A stretch of DNA of 64,000 bases from Dethiosulfovibrio peptidovorans DSM 11002. Lineage in GTDB: Bacteria > Synergistota > Synergistia > Synergistales > Dethiosulfovibrionaceae. Position 1 is the stretch's first letter. Each line of letters starts with the position of its first letter. The notes under the pieces are model-generated. The model was given only the letters and a program-made list of their open reading frames with translations. It searched no databases and had not been told where the DNA came from. The position numbers were made by a program, and so were the translations under genes. Location of the stretch: positions 1,030,501 through 1,094,500 of the forward strand of contig NZ_ABTR02000001.1 of NCBI RefSeq assembly GCF_000172975.1, written 5' to 3'. Of the stretch, positions 16,904-25,292 are shown piece by piece.

Positions 16904-17839
16904 ATGAGGAAGCTAGTTTTTTCGATTCTTCTGTTTCTCTGTTTCGCGGCTGCCTCTTCCGCGAAGGAGGCCGTAAGGGTCGGGACCTGGAAAACCGCTC
17001 AGACCATACAGCCTTTTTTCTACGGCGATTACGCCTCCGAAGACGTGGAGGTCCTCTCCTTCACCAATCCGGCCGATCAGAAGACGGCTCTTCTGGCGGG
17101 AAGTCTCGGCATGTGCGGCACCACCATCGCTCACGCCATACACTCCGCCTCCATGGGGCAGCCGGTCGTTTTGGTAGCATCTCTCTGCAACAGGTGCTCC
17201 GCCCTGGTTGTAGGAAAGGACGGCCCCATAGAGAAGATCTCCCAGCTCAGAGGTAAAAGGATAGGTTACGTCCCCGGGACGATGCACGAGATACTGTTGC
17301 GAGAGGCCCTGACCCGTAACGGCCTGTCCCCGGAGAAGGACGTCAGCCTGGTCAGGATAGACTTCTTCGACATGGGAACCGCCCTAGCCCGAGGAAGTAT
17401 AGACGCTTTTCTGTCCGGAGAGCCCTTCCCCACCCTCGCCGTGGCCGATGGATACGGCCGTGTACTGTCCTATCCCTATTACGACGACAGCGTGGGGACC
17501 ATAAACGCCGGGATGTTGGTCACGGAGAGGCTCATAGAGGAAGATCCCGACATGGTGATGGACCTGGTGAGGGCTCATGTCAGGGCCACCGAGTTTTTAA
17601 GGTCCAATCCCGACGTATGGCTGAAAAAAACGGTCTCCTTCGGAACGAAAAAGGAGATACTGGAGAAGGCTTCGGCCAACATAGAACTTGCCTGGGACAT
17701 GGACGACGCCTTCGTGAAGAGGGTCAAGGCACTCGGCGCCAGGATGGAGGAGCTTCACGTAATAGACCGCCAGCCCGACTACGAAAGGCTTTTCGACCTC
17801 TCCTTCGTTCGCAGGGTCAAGGAGGAGATGGGGTTTTGA
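16904..17839 (+). CDS. ABC importer substrate-binding protein, NMT1/SsuA type
   Basis: A 311-residue protein. The signal peptide (about residues 1-20, FAAASSAKEA) and VRVGTWKTAQTIQPFFYGD lead into a type-II periplasmic binding fold. LLAGSLGMCGTTIAHAI and LRGKRIGYVPGTMHEILLREAL are the NMT1/THI5-like and SsuA/TauA segments. Three unusual cysteines occur at GMCG and LCNRC. The permease and ATPase genes overlap it, making a complete importer. The family carries sulfonates, pyrimidines or nitrate; here the sulfur neighbourhood favours a sulfur or metalloid compound, but that is inference. Confidence 0.85.
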   Translation: MRKLVFSILLFLCFAAASSAKEAVRVGTWKTAQTIQPFFYGDYASEDVEVLSFTNPADQKTALLAGSLGMCGTTIAHAIHSASMGQPVVLVASLCNRCSALVVGKDGPIEKISQLRGKRIGYVPGTMHEILLREALTRNGLSPEKDVSLVRIDFFDMGTALARGSIDAFLSGEPFPTLAVADGYGRVLSYPYYDDSVGTINAGMLVTERLIEEDPDMVMDLVRAHVRATEFLRSNPDVWLKKTVSFGTKKEILEKASANIELAWDMDDAFVKRVKALGARMEELHVIDRQPDYERLFDLSFVRRVKEEMGF

Positions 17840-18627
17840 CCAAAAGATCCCGGGCCTCTGCTTTTCTGCCCTGGATCGTTCCGACGTGCCTTCTGGGTGC
17901 CTGGTTCTGGGTATGCCGCACCGGAATAGTCCCGACTTATCTGCTGCCCGACCCGATGGACATAGGAAGATCCGCTTGGGTCTACCTGTTCGGCGAGGTC
18001 GGATCCGCCCCATACGCCGGGAGATTCGTAGCCGATCTATCGGCCAGCACCGGGAGGGTCGCCATGGGATTCGTCGCCGCGGTCGTCTTCGGTATACCTA
18101 TGGGTGTGGTCTCCGGCAGGGTCCCGATCGTCAGGAGCCTGTTGGGAACCACCGTAAACGGACTCCGCTCCGTGCCGGGAATAAGCTGGCTGCCTCTGGC
18201 CATGGTGTGGTTCGGCGTGGGCATGAAGACCACCGTCTTCCTGGTGGCCTTGGCTTCGTTTTTCCCCGTGTACGTCAACACCGCCATAGGGGCAGGAAAT
18301 GTCGATTTCATACTTTATCAGGTCGGTGCCACCATGGGGGTCGGCAGGATAAGGGGCGTTTTCGACATACTGCTGCCCGCCGCCATGCCCCAGATAATGA
18401 GCGGCCTCAGGTTGGGGCTTGGAACCTCCTGGGCGTATCTGGTTTTGGGGGAGCTGACCGGAGTTCCCTTCGGTCTGGGTGCCCTCATAATGGACGCCAG
18501 GATGATGGGAAGGATAGACATGATAATAGTCGGCATAGTGGTCATAGCCGCTATGGGAAGGCTGAGCGATCTGTTGCTGTCGTCGGCCATGAGATTTTTC
18601 TTTCGCTCGGCCCGGAGGATGGCGTGA
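17836..18627 (+). CDS. ABC importer permease, SsuC/TauC type
   Basis: A 263-residue inner-membrane protein with about six helices and the EAA-loop region GATMGVGRIRGVFDILLPAAMPQIMSG that docks with the ATPase, as in the BPD_transp_1 family. TTG 17836 overlaps the TGA of the binding-protein gene, and AAGGAGG at 17819-17825 lies 10 bases upstream. Longer frame extensions upstream are only the out-of-frame end of the previous gene. GIVPTYLLPDPMDI near the N terminus is typical of the aliphatic-sulfonate/taurine branch. Confidence 0.88.
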   Translation: MTKRSRASAFLPWIVPTCLLGAWFWVCRTGIVPTYLLPDPMDIGRSAWVYLFGEVGSAPYAGRFVADLSASTGRVAMGFVAAVVFGIPMGVVSGRVPIVRSLLGTTVNGLRSVPGISWLPLAMVWFGVGMKTTVFLVALASFFPVYVNTAIGAGNVDFILYQVGATMGVGRIRGVFDILLPAAMPQIMSGLRLGLGTSWAYLVLGELTGVPFGLGALIMDARMMGRIDMIIVGIVVIAAMGRLSDLLLSSAMRFFFRSARRMA

Positions 18628-19367
18628 GCCGTCTGAAAGGGACGGGGCCGGCCGCTCTGTCGGTTCGAGGGATCTCCAAGACCTTTCTGGAAAAGGACGG
18701 CGAACTAGAGGTTCTCTCGGACGTGTCGTTCGATATAGAAAAAGGCGAGCTGGTCTGCGTTTTGGGGCCGAGCGGTTGCGGAAAGAGTACTTTGCTGAAG
18801 ATAGTGGCGGGTCTTGAATCCCCCGACCGGGGAGACGTGTCTGTGGAGGGCCGGACTGTCTCGGGGCCGGGACGGGACAGATGCGTGGTCTTTCAGGAAG
18901 ACGCCCTCTTTCCCTGGCTTACAGTGGCGGAGAACGTGGCCTTCGGGGCGAAGGGAAGGATGGCCAAGTCGGAGCTGAGGTCCGAGGTGAAGCGGCATCT
19001 CGAGATGACCGGACTGTCTCGTTTCGCCGACTATCTTCCGAGAGAGATATCCGGTGGCATGAAGCAGAGGGTCGCTCTGGCCAGGGTCCTGATACTGAAG
19101 CCCAAGGTCCTGCTGATGGACGAGCCCTTCGGTGCCTTGGACGCCCAGACCAGGGAGGCCATGCAGGATTTGCTTCTCTCTCTTATAGAGGACCATTCCT
19201 ACACCGTGATGTTCATAACCCACGACGTGGGCGAGGCTGCCGCCATAGCCGATCGGGTGATCGTGATGGATAGATCTCCGGGCAGGATCAAGGCATTCTT
19301 GTCCACCGATGGTCTCGATCCCACGGAGGTTCGAGCCGAGTTGAGGTCGATCATGAAGGCTCGATGA
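18624..19367 (+). CDS. ABC importer ATP-binding protein, SsuB/TauB type
   Basis: A 247-residue ATPase with all motifs: Walker A GPSGCGKST, Q-loop FQEDALFPWLT, signature SGGMKQRVALARV, Walker B VLLMDEPFGALD and H-loop THDVGEAA. GTG 18624 overlaps the permease stop (GTGA), with GGAGGA five bases upstream. The SGGM variant and the overall sequence match the nitrate/sulfonate/taurine family. It completes the importer with the two preceding genes and is followed by the transferase fusion after 49 bases. Confidence 0.9.
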   Translation: MSRLKGTGPAALSVRGISKTFLEKDGELEVLSDVSFDIEKGELVCVLGPSGCGKSTLLKIVAGLESPDRGDVSVEGRTVSGPGRDRCVVFQEDALFPWLTVAENVAFGAKGRMAKSELRSEVKRHLEMTGLSRFADYLPREISGGMKQRVALARVLILKPKVLLMDEPFGALDAQTREAMQDLLLSLIEDHSYTVMFITHDVGEAAAIADRVIVMDRSPGRIKAFLSTDGLDPTEVRAELRSIMKAR

Positions 19368-19416
19368 CGGTGGGAACGCCGATGTATCACGAGTCGATTT
19401 CGCAGAGGTGATTTCG

Positions 19417-20754
19417 TTGGACCGAGTTATAGCTTTCGTCAAATGGCCCGAGCCGGGAAAGGCCAAGACCAGGTTGATACCTGCTTTAGGAGCCAATGGC
19501 GCGTCGGATCTTCACCGTCGGATGGCGGAGAGGACCCTGTCTTCCATAAGGCGTGGAGCGAGGATGGCCAGATGTTCCTCGGAAATCAGGTCCACCGGTT
19601 CGGATCCCGAACGCTTTCGCAGGTGGCTAGGCGAAGATCTTTCCGTCAGAGACCAGGGGGGCGGCGATCTGGGAATCAGGATGGAACTTTCGCTCCTGGA
19701 CGCCCTCGAGGAAGGCGTGAAAAAGGTGCTGATCGTGGGAACCGACTGTCCCGACATGGATCCGTCTTTTATACCCAGGGTCATGAGGCTGCTCGACGAT
19801 TATCCCGTAGTGATGGGGCCAGCTTCCGACGGGGGATATTACTGTCTCGGCATAGACCTCGGATCTACCGGAAAGAGGGCTTGTGCCCTGTTTCGTGGGA
19901 TTCCCTGGAGTTCCGAAAGGACGGGCCGAGCTACGTTGTCGAAGGCCCGTTCCCTGGGGCTCGAGGTTGCCAGTCTTCCGATCTTGAGCGACGTCGACAG
20001 GCCGGAGGACCTGGCTGTGTGGAGGCGGGCCCGTAGAAAGATCTCGGTGGTAATACCGACTCTGAACGAAAAAGGCTCTGTCTCCCGTGCGATACGTTCC
20101 GCCCTGGGAGCTATGGACGTGGAGGTCATAGTCTCCGACGGAGGCAGCACCGACGGCACGGTGGAAGCGGCCGAGCTGTGTGGCGCGAGGGTGGTTCGGT
20201 CTTCCCGGGGCAGGGCTGCTCAGATGAATGTTGGAGCTGAAGCCGCCTCGGGAGATATCCTGTTGTTTCTTCATGGCGACAGCGTTCTGCCCTGGGGATA
20301 CGGCGGATCGGTCCGTAAGGTTTTGAGCGACGAAAAAGTGTCTTTAGGCGCCTTTTCTCTTCGTATAGGTCTGGGCGGCGAGTTGAAAGATCCCGAGTTC
20401 CGCTCCTCGATGGCGACTATTTCCTTCTGGGCCAACGTCAGGTCCCGGTGGCTGTCTCTGCCCTATGGAGACCAGGGCTTTTTTCTATGCAGATCGGTCT
20501 TTTTCGACCTGGGGGGCTTTCCCGAGATGCCCCTGTTGGAGGATGTATCGCTGGTGAGGTCCGCCTCGAGGGTCGGGAAGGTGACGACCCTTCCGGCAGT
20601 GGTCCTTACCTCCGCCCGCCGCTGGAAAAGGCTGGGTGCGGCCAGGACCTCCTTGCGCAATTTCATGATAATGCTTGCTTGGGGAATGGGAATCTCTCCG
20701 TCAAGGTTGGCGGCCTGGTATAGGGCCGGAAGTTCCATAAAAGGGGGTTCGTAA
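19417..20754 (+). CDS. Fused rSAM/selenodomain-associated transferases 1 and 2
   Basis: A 445-residue fusion. Residues 1-205 match the DUF2064/TIGR04282 glycosyltransferase-like family (FVKWPEPGKAKTRL, VGTDCPDMD, GPASDGGYYCLG). Residues 206-445 match the TIGR04283 GT2 family (SVVIPTLNEKGSVSRAI, VSDGGSTDGT, SRGRAAQMNVGA, FLHGDS). These two families are normally separate neighbours and often occur near radical SAM, rhodanese and TVP38 genes, including arsenosugar-type loci. TTG 19417 is preferred over GTG 19408 because AGAGGTGA lies correctly before it. The downstream TVP38 gene begins 2 bases after the stop. The product sugar-conjugate is unknown. Confidence 0.88.
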   Translation: MDRVIAFVKWPEPGKAKTRLIPALGANGASDLHRRMAERTLSSIRRGARMARCSSEIRSTGSDPERFRRWLGEDLSVRDQGGGDLGIRMELSLLDALEEGVKKVLIVGTDCPDMDPSFIPRVMRLLDDYPVVMGPASDGGYYCLGIDLGSTGKRACALFRGIPWSSERTGRATLSKARSLGLEVASLPILSDVDRPEDLAVWRRARRKISVVIPTLNEKGSVSRAIRSALGAMDVEVIVSDGGSTDGTVEAAELCGARVVRSSRGRAAQMNVGAEAASGDILLFLHGDSVLPWGYGGSVRKVLSDEKVSLGAFSLRIGLGGELKDPEFRSSMATISFWANVRSRWLSLPYGDQGFFLCRSVFFDLGGFPEMPLLEDVSLVRSASRVGKVTTLPAVVLTSARRWKRLGAARTSLRNFMIMLAWGMGISPSRLAAWYRAGSSIKGGS

Positions 20755-20756
20755 CG

Positions 20757-21425
20757 ATGAAGGGTAACTCCAAGGTGAGGCTTGCTATCGTAATCGGAGG
20801 GCTGTTGACCCTGTTCGTGGTCTTTCGGATGTGCGGCATAGACAAAAGCTGGTTTACCGAGGAACACCTTCGTTCGTTCGGGCCGATGGCTCCGGCGGTG
20901 TTCACCGCCATGTTCGCCGTGGCGGTGATTCTGGCCGTTCCCGGTGGCCCTATAACGATCCTGGCTGGTAGCCTTTTCGGCGTGTTTCACGGAACCGTCG
21001 TGGTCTCCGCAGGGTCTACACTGGGAGCGGCGGCAGCCTTTCTGATAGCCCGATACGCGGCCAGGGATCAGGTCTCCCGATGGCTGGCCCGAAATCCTAG
21101 ATTCGTGAAGCTGGACGATATGATTCGAGAGAAGGGTTTTTTCGTCATTGCGATAGTGAGGCTCATCCCTCTCTTTCCCTTCAACCTGGTGAACTACGGG
21201 ATGGGGCTGACCTCGGTCTCTTTCGGATATTACGTGCTGATGTCGTGGCTGTGCATGCTCCCTGGGACGGTCCTCTACGTGGCCGGAGGGGACGTCTTCA
21301 AGAAGGCTCTGATGGAGGGGTGCGTACCCTGGCGAACCGTCAGCCTCTGCGTGGTGATACTGATATGCCTGACTGTGGGTTATCTAGGCCTCAGAGGTTC
21401 GCTGAGCGAAAAGAGGGGAGAATAA
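20757..21425 (+). CDS. TVP38/TMEM64 membrane protein (second copy)
   Basis: A 222-residue protein of the VTT family with five or six helices: PGGPITILAGSLFGVFHGTVVV, then STLGAAAAFLIARYAARDQV, and IVRLIPLFPFNLVNYGMGLTSV. This is the same domain as the protein encoded at 12701, but a different subgroup (the LFPFNLVNY motif against LPFVSFDIVSY). It is spaced 2 bases from the transferase fusion, so the two are coupled, a pairing repeatedly seen for selenodomain transferases. Role unknown; lipid or metalloid-conjugate transport is speculative. Confidence 0.88.
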   Translation: MKGNSKVRLAIVIGGLLTLFVVFRMCGIDKSWFTEEHLRSFGPMAPAVFTAMFAVAVILAVPGGPITILAGSLFGVFHGTVVVSAGSTLGAAAAFLIARYAARDQVSRWLARNPRFVKLDDMIREKGFFVIAIVRLIPLFPFNLVNYGMGLTSVSFGYYVLMSWLCMLPGTVLYVAGGDVFKKALMEGCVPWRTVSLCVVILICLTVGYLGLRGSLSEKRGE

Positions 21426-21430
21426 CGGAA

Positions 21431-21464
21431 GAAGGCGGCCGGATCTCCCGGCCGCCTTCTTGGC
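21431..21464. terminator. Bidirectional terminator
   Basis: GAAGGCGGCCGG pairs with CCGGCCGCCTTC (21431-21442 and 21448-21459) between convergent TVP38 and chemoreceptor genes. Confidence 0.8.
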
Positions 21465-21471
21465 ATGTGTC

Positions 21472-23508
21472 TTATTTTTTCAGAGTGGCTATTTCCGAGC
21501 TTCCCGTCTTGAATCTCTTCAGCTCTTCATCTATGGACCGAGCCAGTCTTGCCAGTCTCTCCGCCTCATGGGCCACTCCGTCGGATGCCTTAGCGGTCTC
21601 GACGGTGGAGGACTTGATGGATTCCACCTTCTGGGCCATCTCCACGGTGGATTTGGACGCCTGATCGACGGCTCCGGCCATCTCGTTGGACGATGCCGCC
21701 TGTTCCTCCGAGGTGGCGGCGATGTTCTGCATGGCCACGTTTACCCTCTTTATGCTCTCCAGAGTCTCGTCCAGTCCCTTTCTGGCCTCGGAGGCTTTTG
21801 CGACGGTGTCCTTCATCACCTCGGCTGTCTCCTTGGTCACCGATATTGACTCGCCGGTCTGTTTCTGAAGATCACCTATAAGGATGTCTATCTTTCCAGC
21901 GGCTTTGGCCGATTCCTCCGCCAGCTTTCGGACCTCCTCTGCCACCACGGCGAAACCCCTTCCTGCCTCTCCCGCTCTGGCTGCCTCTATGGCGGCGTTC
22001 AGGGCCAGGAGGTTGGTCTGATCCGCTATGGAGTTTATGGTCTCTATGAAGCTCGTTATCTGATGGACCGACTCGCCCAGGGCGTTCATTCTGGCTATGG
22101 TGTCGTCGGACTTACGTCCAACAGACTCGACTCCCTCTATGACTACCTCTACCAGCCCAGCCGCCTTCTCCGACGTCTCAGTGGCCGACTCGGTCGCCTC
22201 GGTTCCCTCCGTTGCCGATTCCGCCGCCAAATGGGCGCTTGAGGATACCTCCTCGACTCCTGCGTTGGTCTCCTCAAGCGAGGCGGCGTTCGTCTCGGCC
22301 AGAACGGCTATCTCCTCTACAGCCCGCTTCGCCTCGTCCATGGAGGCGTTGGCCTGTTCGCTTATGGCGGCCAGTCCGGAGGAGCTTTGGTTTATGCTGT
22401 CCGCCTCGGAGGTTATGTTGCCTATGGTCTCCCGGATGTTCTCCACCATGTCCGCCAGGGCCGCTATCATGTTCCCCAGCTCGTCCCTGGCGTCGTAGCC
22501 TATGGATCGGAGGTCCACCGTGAGATCCCGTTCCTTCATCAGTCCAGCCATGTCGGACACCTTCTTGAGAGGCGAGGCTATGCCCCTGTAGGTGAAGATC
22601 ACCACGGCCAAGGTCAGTATCAGGGCTATCACGGATATTACGCTCAAAGGCAGGGTCAGAGAGTGTACCAAAGCCGCTATGGCGCTGACCGGGTAGAGTA
22701 TCGCCAGAGACACCCCCCATTTCGTCGGGGTGTAGAACGCAGTGTGGCTTCCGTTCAGGTTTACCTCCATGAAGCCCGATTTGCCGTCAGTCATCCTTTT
22801 GCCCAGTTCCGCCATGTCCGCCTCGGTTTTTTCCGAGAGCTTTCTGGTCATGACGTCCTCCTCGATCGGTCCCGCTATGACCATCCCTTCGGTGCTGAGC
22901 AGGATTCCCTTGCCCTGTCCCAGTATGGTCAGTTTTTTGGTGAACTCGACCAGGTGACCTATGCCGACGTCGGCTCCGACGCAACCTACCAGCTTTCCGT
23001 CAGAGTCGTAAACCAGCTTGCTGAGCGATATGACCGGTTTCTTGGTGGTAACGTCGATGTAGGGCTCGGTCAGGGCCACCTTGCCTTTGCCGAGCTCGGC
23101 CGCCGCTACGTACCAGCTTCTCTTTCTGGCGTCGAAGCCCTCCGGTGGCACCAGCCTGTGACTAGTGGCGAAGTCTCCGTTGCTTGCAAAGCCGAAGTAG
23201 ATGTCCTGGAAGCCCCATTTCTTGTTGACCTGAAGGGACTCGACCATCAGATCCTGCATCTGGACGAACTCCCTCTTGTTCTCTCTCCAGGCCTGATCGA
23301 CGGCCAACACTGTGTTGTCGATTATACCGGCCAGCATGTCGAAGTGCTGGCTCACGGTCTCGGCCGCCCCCTTTACCGTCTCCGTCCCGGTCTCCATGAC
23401 CTGGTTTTCCAGAATATCGTTGCCTTTCAAGAAGGTGGCGATCCCTATCCCCGACAGGGTCAGTACGAGAATCGTAAGCAACACGGCGAATCTGCGACCT
23501 ATAGTCAT
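21472..23508 (-). CDS. Methyl-accepting chemotaxis protein with dCache sensor
   Basis: A 678-residue chemoreceptor. There is a membrane helix at about 8-28, a periplasmic dCache-type sensor at 35-275 ([32 protein letters not shown], a motif common in amino-acid-binding Cache domains), a second helix at about 280-305, a HAMP domain, and a long cytoplasmic coiled coil with the signalling tip [20 protein letters not shown] and [21 protein letters not shown] 23508 is preceded by CAGGAGG. It ends [13 protein letters not shown] without a CheR-tethering pentapeptide. No other chemotaxis genes are nearby, so it is an orphan receptor. Confidence 0.95.
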   Translation of the reverse strand: MTIGRRFAVLLTILVLTLSGIGIATFLKGNDILENQVMETGTETVKGAAETVSQHFDMLAGIIDNTVLAVDQAWRENKREFVQMQDLMVESLQVNKKWGFQDIYFGFASNGDFATSHRLVPPEGFDARKRSWYVAAAELGKGKVALTEPYIDVTTKKPVISLSKLVYDSDGKLVGCVGADVGIGHLVEFTKKLTILGQGKGILLSTEGMVIAGPIEEDVMTRKLSEKTEADMAELGKRMTDGKSGFMEVNLNGSHTAFYTPTKWGVSLAILYPVSAIAALVHSLTLPLSVISVIALILTLAVVIFTYRGIASPLKKVSDMAGLMKERDLTVDLRSIGYDARDELGNMIAALADMVENIRETIGNITSEADSINQSSSGLAAISEQANASMDEAKRAVEEIAVLAETNAASLEETNAGVEEVSSSAHLAAESATEGTEATESATETSEKAAGLVEVVIEGVESVGRKSDDTIARMNALGESVHQITSFIETINSIADQTNLLALNAAIEAARAGEAGRGFAVVAEEVRKLAEESAKAAGKIDILIGDLQKQTGESISVTKETAEVMKDTVAKASEARKGLDETLESIKRVNVAMQNIAATSEEQAASSNEMAGAVDQASKSTVEMAQKVESIKSSTVETAKASDGVAHEAERLARLARSIDEELKRFKTGSSEIATLKK

Positions 23509-23571
23509 ATAAACGGACCTCCTGGGAAAAGATATCGTAACTTTCCCTTATTATACCCCTATGGCATCGAG

Positions 23572-24066
23572 TTAGTGCCCCCGATAACTAGGATGGCCTA
23601 TCTTGATCTCCGAGGAGGTCACCCTGCGGAGGAAGTCCGGTTCGTGAGAGGCTACCAGATAACCTGATAACCTCCGGTTGGCCTGTGGCTCCGTGGCTGT
23701 CGATTGCTCCGGAGCTCCCTCTCGGGCGATTTCCTCGTGGGCCACGTGTTCCATGCCTGCGTTTATGGTAACTTTTGCGGACAGGACTCCCTTCGGTATG
23801 GTTATTGAAAAGGCTCCGTTCTCGTCTGTCTTGCCCTGTCCGATCTCCTCGCCGTTCAGTGTCAGCACTCCCACCGTCATGAGGGCCGTCAGAATAACCC
23901 CTCCTGCGCTGCACAGAAACCCCCTCAGCAGCAGAGCCCATTTTTCTCTGGATACGAAGAGTACCCTGATCAGCCCTGGAAAGGCCATGTCCATAACGTT
24001 GACTCCCAACACCGCCGGGTGGCTTTTTGCAACGGTTTGGTGAAAACGTGCCACAGCTATGGACAA
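23572..24066 (-). pseudogene. Probable remnant of a nickel/cobalt ECF transporter (NikM/NikL-like)
   Basis: A 164-residue frame. Residues about 15-70 (AVLGVNVMDMAFPGLIRVL, then a hydrophobic helix FLCSAGGVILTALMTV) resemble the C-terminal part of CbiM/NikM membrane subunits. Residues 70-115 (LTLNGEEIGQGKTDENGAFS, AKVTINAGMEHVAHEE) look like the small periplasmic NikL-type accessory protein. The remainder is unrecognised. In intact systems these are separate or full-length, and no ATPase or NikQ is nearby. I read it as a deletion fusion left from a lost metal transporter; a genuine small membrane protein is the alternative. Confidence 0.4.
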
Positions 24067-24087
24067 AGAAAATAAAGAGATTATACT
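24060..24087 (+). promoter_or_regulatory. Promoter of the thi4 riboswitch transcript
   Basis: TGGACA (24060-24065) and TATACT (24082-24087) with a 16-base spacer lie just before the riboswitch aptamer, fitting a sigma-70-type promoter. Confidence 0.55.
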
Positions 24088-24100
24088 GTTTCGTAAGAGA

Positions 24101-24221
24101 AACAGGGGAGCTCCTGAGTCTGGGGCTGAGAGTACGGGGGAACCCGTAGACCCTTCGAACCTGAGCGTGTGATCACGCTGTCGTCTCGTTCGACGATACC
24201 GGATAATGCCGGCGCAGGAAG
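24101..24221 (+). ncRNA. TPP riboswitch (THI element)
   Basis: The conserved TPP aptamer elements appear in order: AGGGGAGCTC near the 5' end, GGGGCTGAGAGT, ACCCTTCGAACCTGA, and CCGGATAATGCCGGCGCAGG-type 3' element. A variable arm (GCGTGTGATCACGC region) lies between. It precedes thi4 by about 110 bases and is followed by a strong terminator, so thiamine pyrophosphate should cause premature termination. Confidence 0.97.
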
Positions 24222-24253
24222 AAGAGTAATAGGATATCTCATCTCAGACGTCC

Positions 24254-24292
24254 ACGTCGCCTCCCCTAGCTTGGGAGGCGACGTCTTTTTTC
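24254..24292 (+). terminator. Riboswitch-controlled terminator
   Basis: ACGTCGCCTCCC pairs with GGGAGGCGACGT (12 bp, 24254-24265 with 24273-24284), followed by seven T. Lying between the aptamer and the thi4 start codon, it is the expression platform. Confidence 0.9.
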
Positions 24293-24332
24293 CCTGTCTT
24301 TCCGAAAAAATCACTAAAAAGGAGAGGGTATC

Positions 24333-25124
24333 ATGGAATTGGACGAGAGGGTTATTTCCAAGGCCATCGTAAGCCGTTTTTTCGAGAGGCTTACAGATCA
24401 TCTGGAAAACGACGTGGTCATAGTGGGAGGTGGCCCGGCCGGATTGGTGGCGGGGTACGTCTTGGCTGACGCGGGGGTAAAGGTATCCCTCTTCGACAGG
24501 CGGTTAAGCCTGGGGGGAGGCATGTGGGGCGGCGGCATGCTTTTCAACGAGATAGTAGTGCAGTCCGAAGGTGCGAGGATACTGGACGATCTGGGGGTCT
24601 CCCTCAGGGAGTTCGAACCGGGATACTACACCGCCGGGTCTGTGGAGGCCGTCTCCACCCTGATCTCCTCGGCCGTCAGGGCCGGGGTCACAGTGTTCAA
24701 CGGTATGGTTGCGGAGGACGTGGTGATGAGAGAGGATCGGGTTATAGGGTTGGTGATCAACTGGTCCACCGTCGAGACATCCGGCCTTCTGGTCGATCCA
24801 TTGGCTGTTAGAAGCGATTTCATCATAGACGCCACGGGACACGACTCCAACGTGACCTCTACCGTGGAGAAAAAGGTGCCGGGAAGGCTACTGACGGAAA
24901 CCGGCAAGGTGGAGGGAGAGAAGTCTCTTTGGTGCGAGAGGGCGGAAAAACTGACCGTGGATAACACAAAAGAGGTCTACCCTGGTCTGTTCGTCGCGGG
25001 AATGAGCGCCAACGCCGTTTTTGGAGGTCCCCGAATGGGACCGATCTTCGGGGGAATGCTTCTTTCCGGCGAAAAGGCTGCTAAGGAGATCCTCCTCAGA
25101 TTGAACGGTAAAAGGGTCTCCTGA
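24333..25124 (+). CDS. thi4: Thiamine thiazole synthase, bacterial/archaeal sulfide-using type
   Basis: A 263-residue flavin-fold protein of the Thi4 family that makes the thiazole precursor of thiamine from NAD and glycine. VVIVGGGPAGLVAGYVLA is the dinucleotide motif; RRLSLGGGMWGGGMLFNE and IDATGHDSNV are Thi4 signatures, and AVFGGPRMGPIFGGMLLSG closes the domain. The protein has a single Cys (LWCERAE), outside the region of the yeast sacrificial Cys, so a catalytic sulfide-dependent enzyme is more likely than the suicide type. That suits a sulfidogenic anaerobe. AAGGAGA precedes ATG 24333, and a TPP riboswitch controls it. Confidence 0.93.
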   Translation: MELDERVISKAIVSRFFERLTDHLENDVVIVGGGPAGLVAGYVLADAGVKVSLFDRRLSLGGGMWGGGMLFNEIVVQSEGARILDDLGVSLREFEPGYYTAGSVEAVSTLISSAVRAGVTVFNGMVAEDVVMREDRVIGLVINWSTVETSGLLVDPLAVRSDFIIDATGHDSNVTSTVEKKVPGRLLTETGKVEGEKSLWCERAEKLTVDNTKEVYPGLFVAGMSANAVFGGPRMGPIFGGMLLSGEKAAKEILLRLNGKRVS

Positions 25125-25136
25125 TTCCAAATTCGA

Positions 25137-25176
25137 ACGGCCTTTCTCGGATTCTCCCGGGGAGGCCGTTTTTTCG
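25137..25176 (+). terminator. Terminator after thi4
   Basis: ACGGCCT (25137-25143) pairs with AGGCCGT (25163-25169) around an inner CTCGG/CCCGGG region and is followed by TTTTTT. Confidence 0.75.
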
Positions 25177-25292
25177 TCGTTCCTGTGGTATTATCCCTTG
25201 GGTGATCGATTTAGCGAAACGTCCCTTGACCTCGTCGTCGATTTAGCGCGAAAAAGGGGTCGGGTCTCGAATAAACTCAAGGAGGTAGTGAT

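Noticed and set aside
22387-23667. Long plus-strand frame opposite the chemoreceptor gene
   Set aside because: It is the antisense shadow of the chemoreceptor, which has clear domains and a ribosome site.
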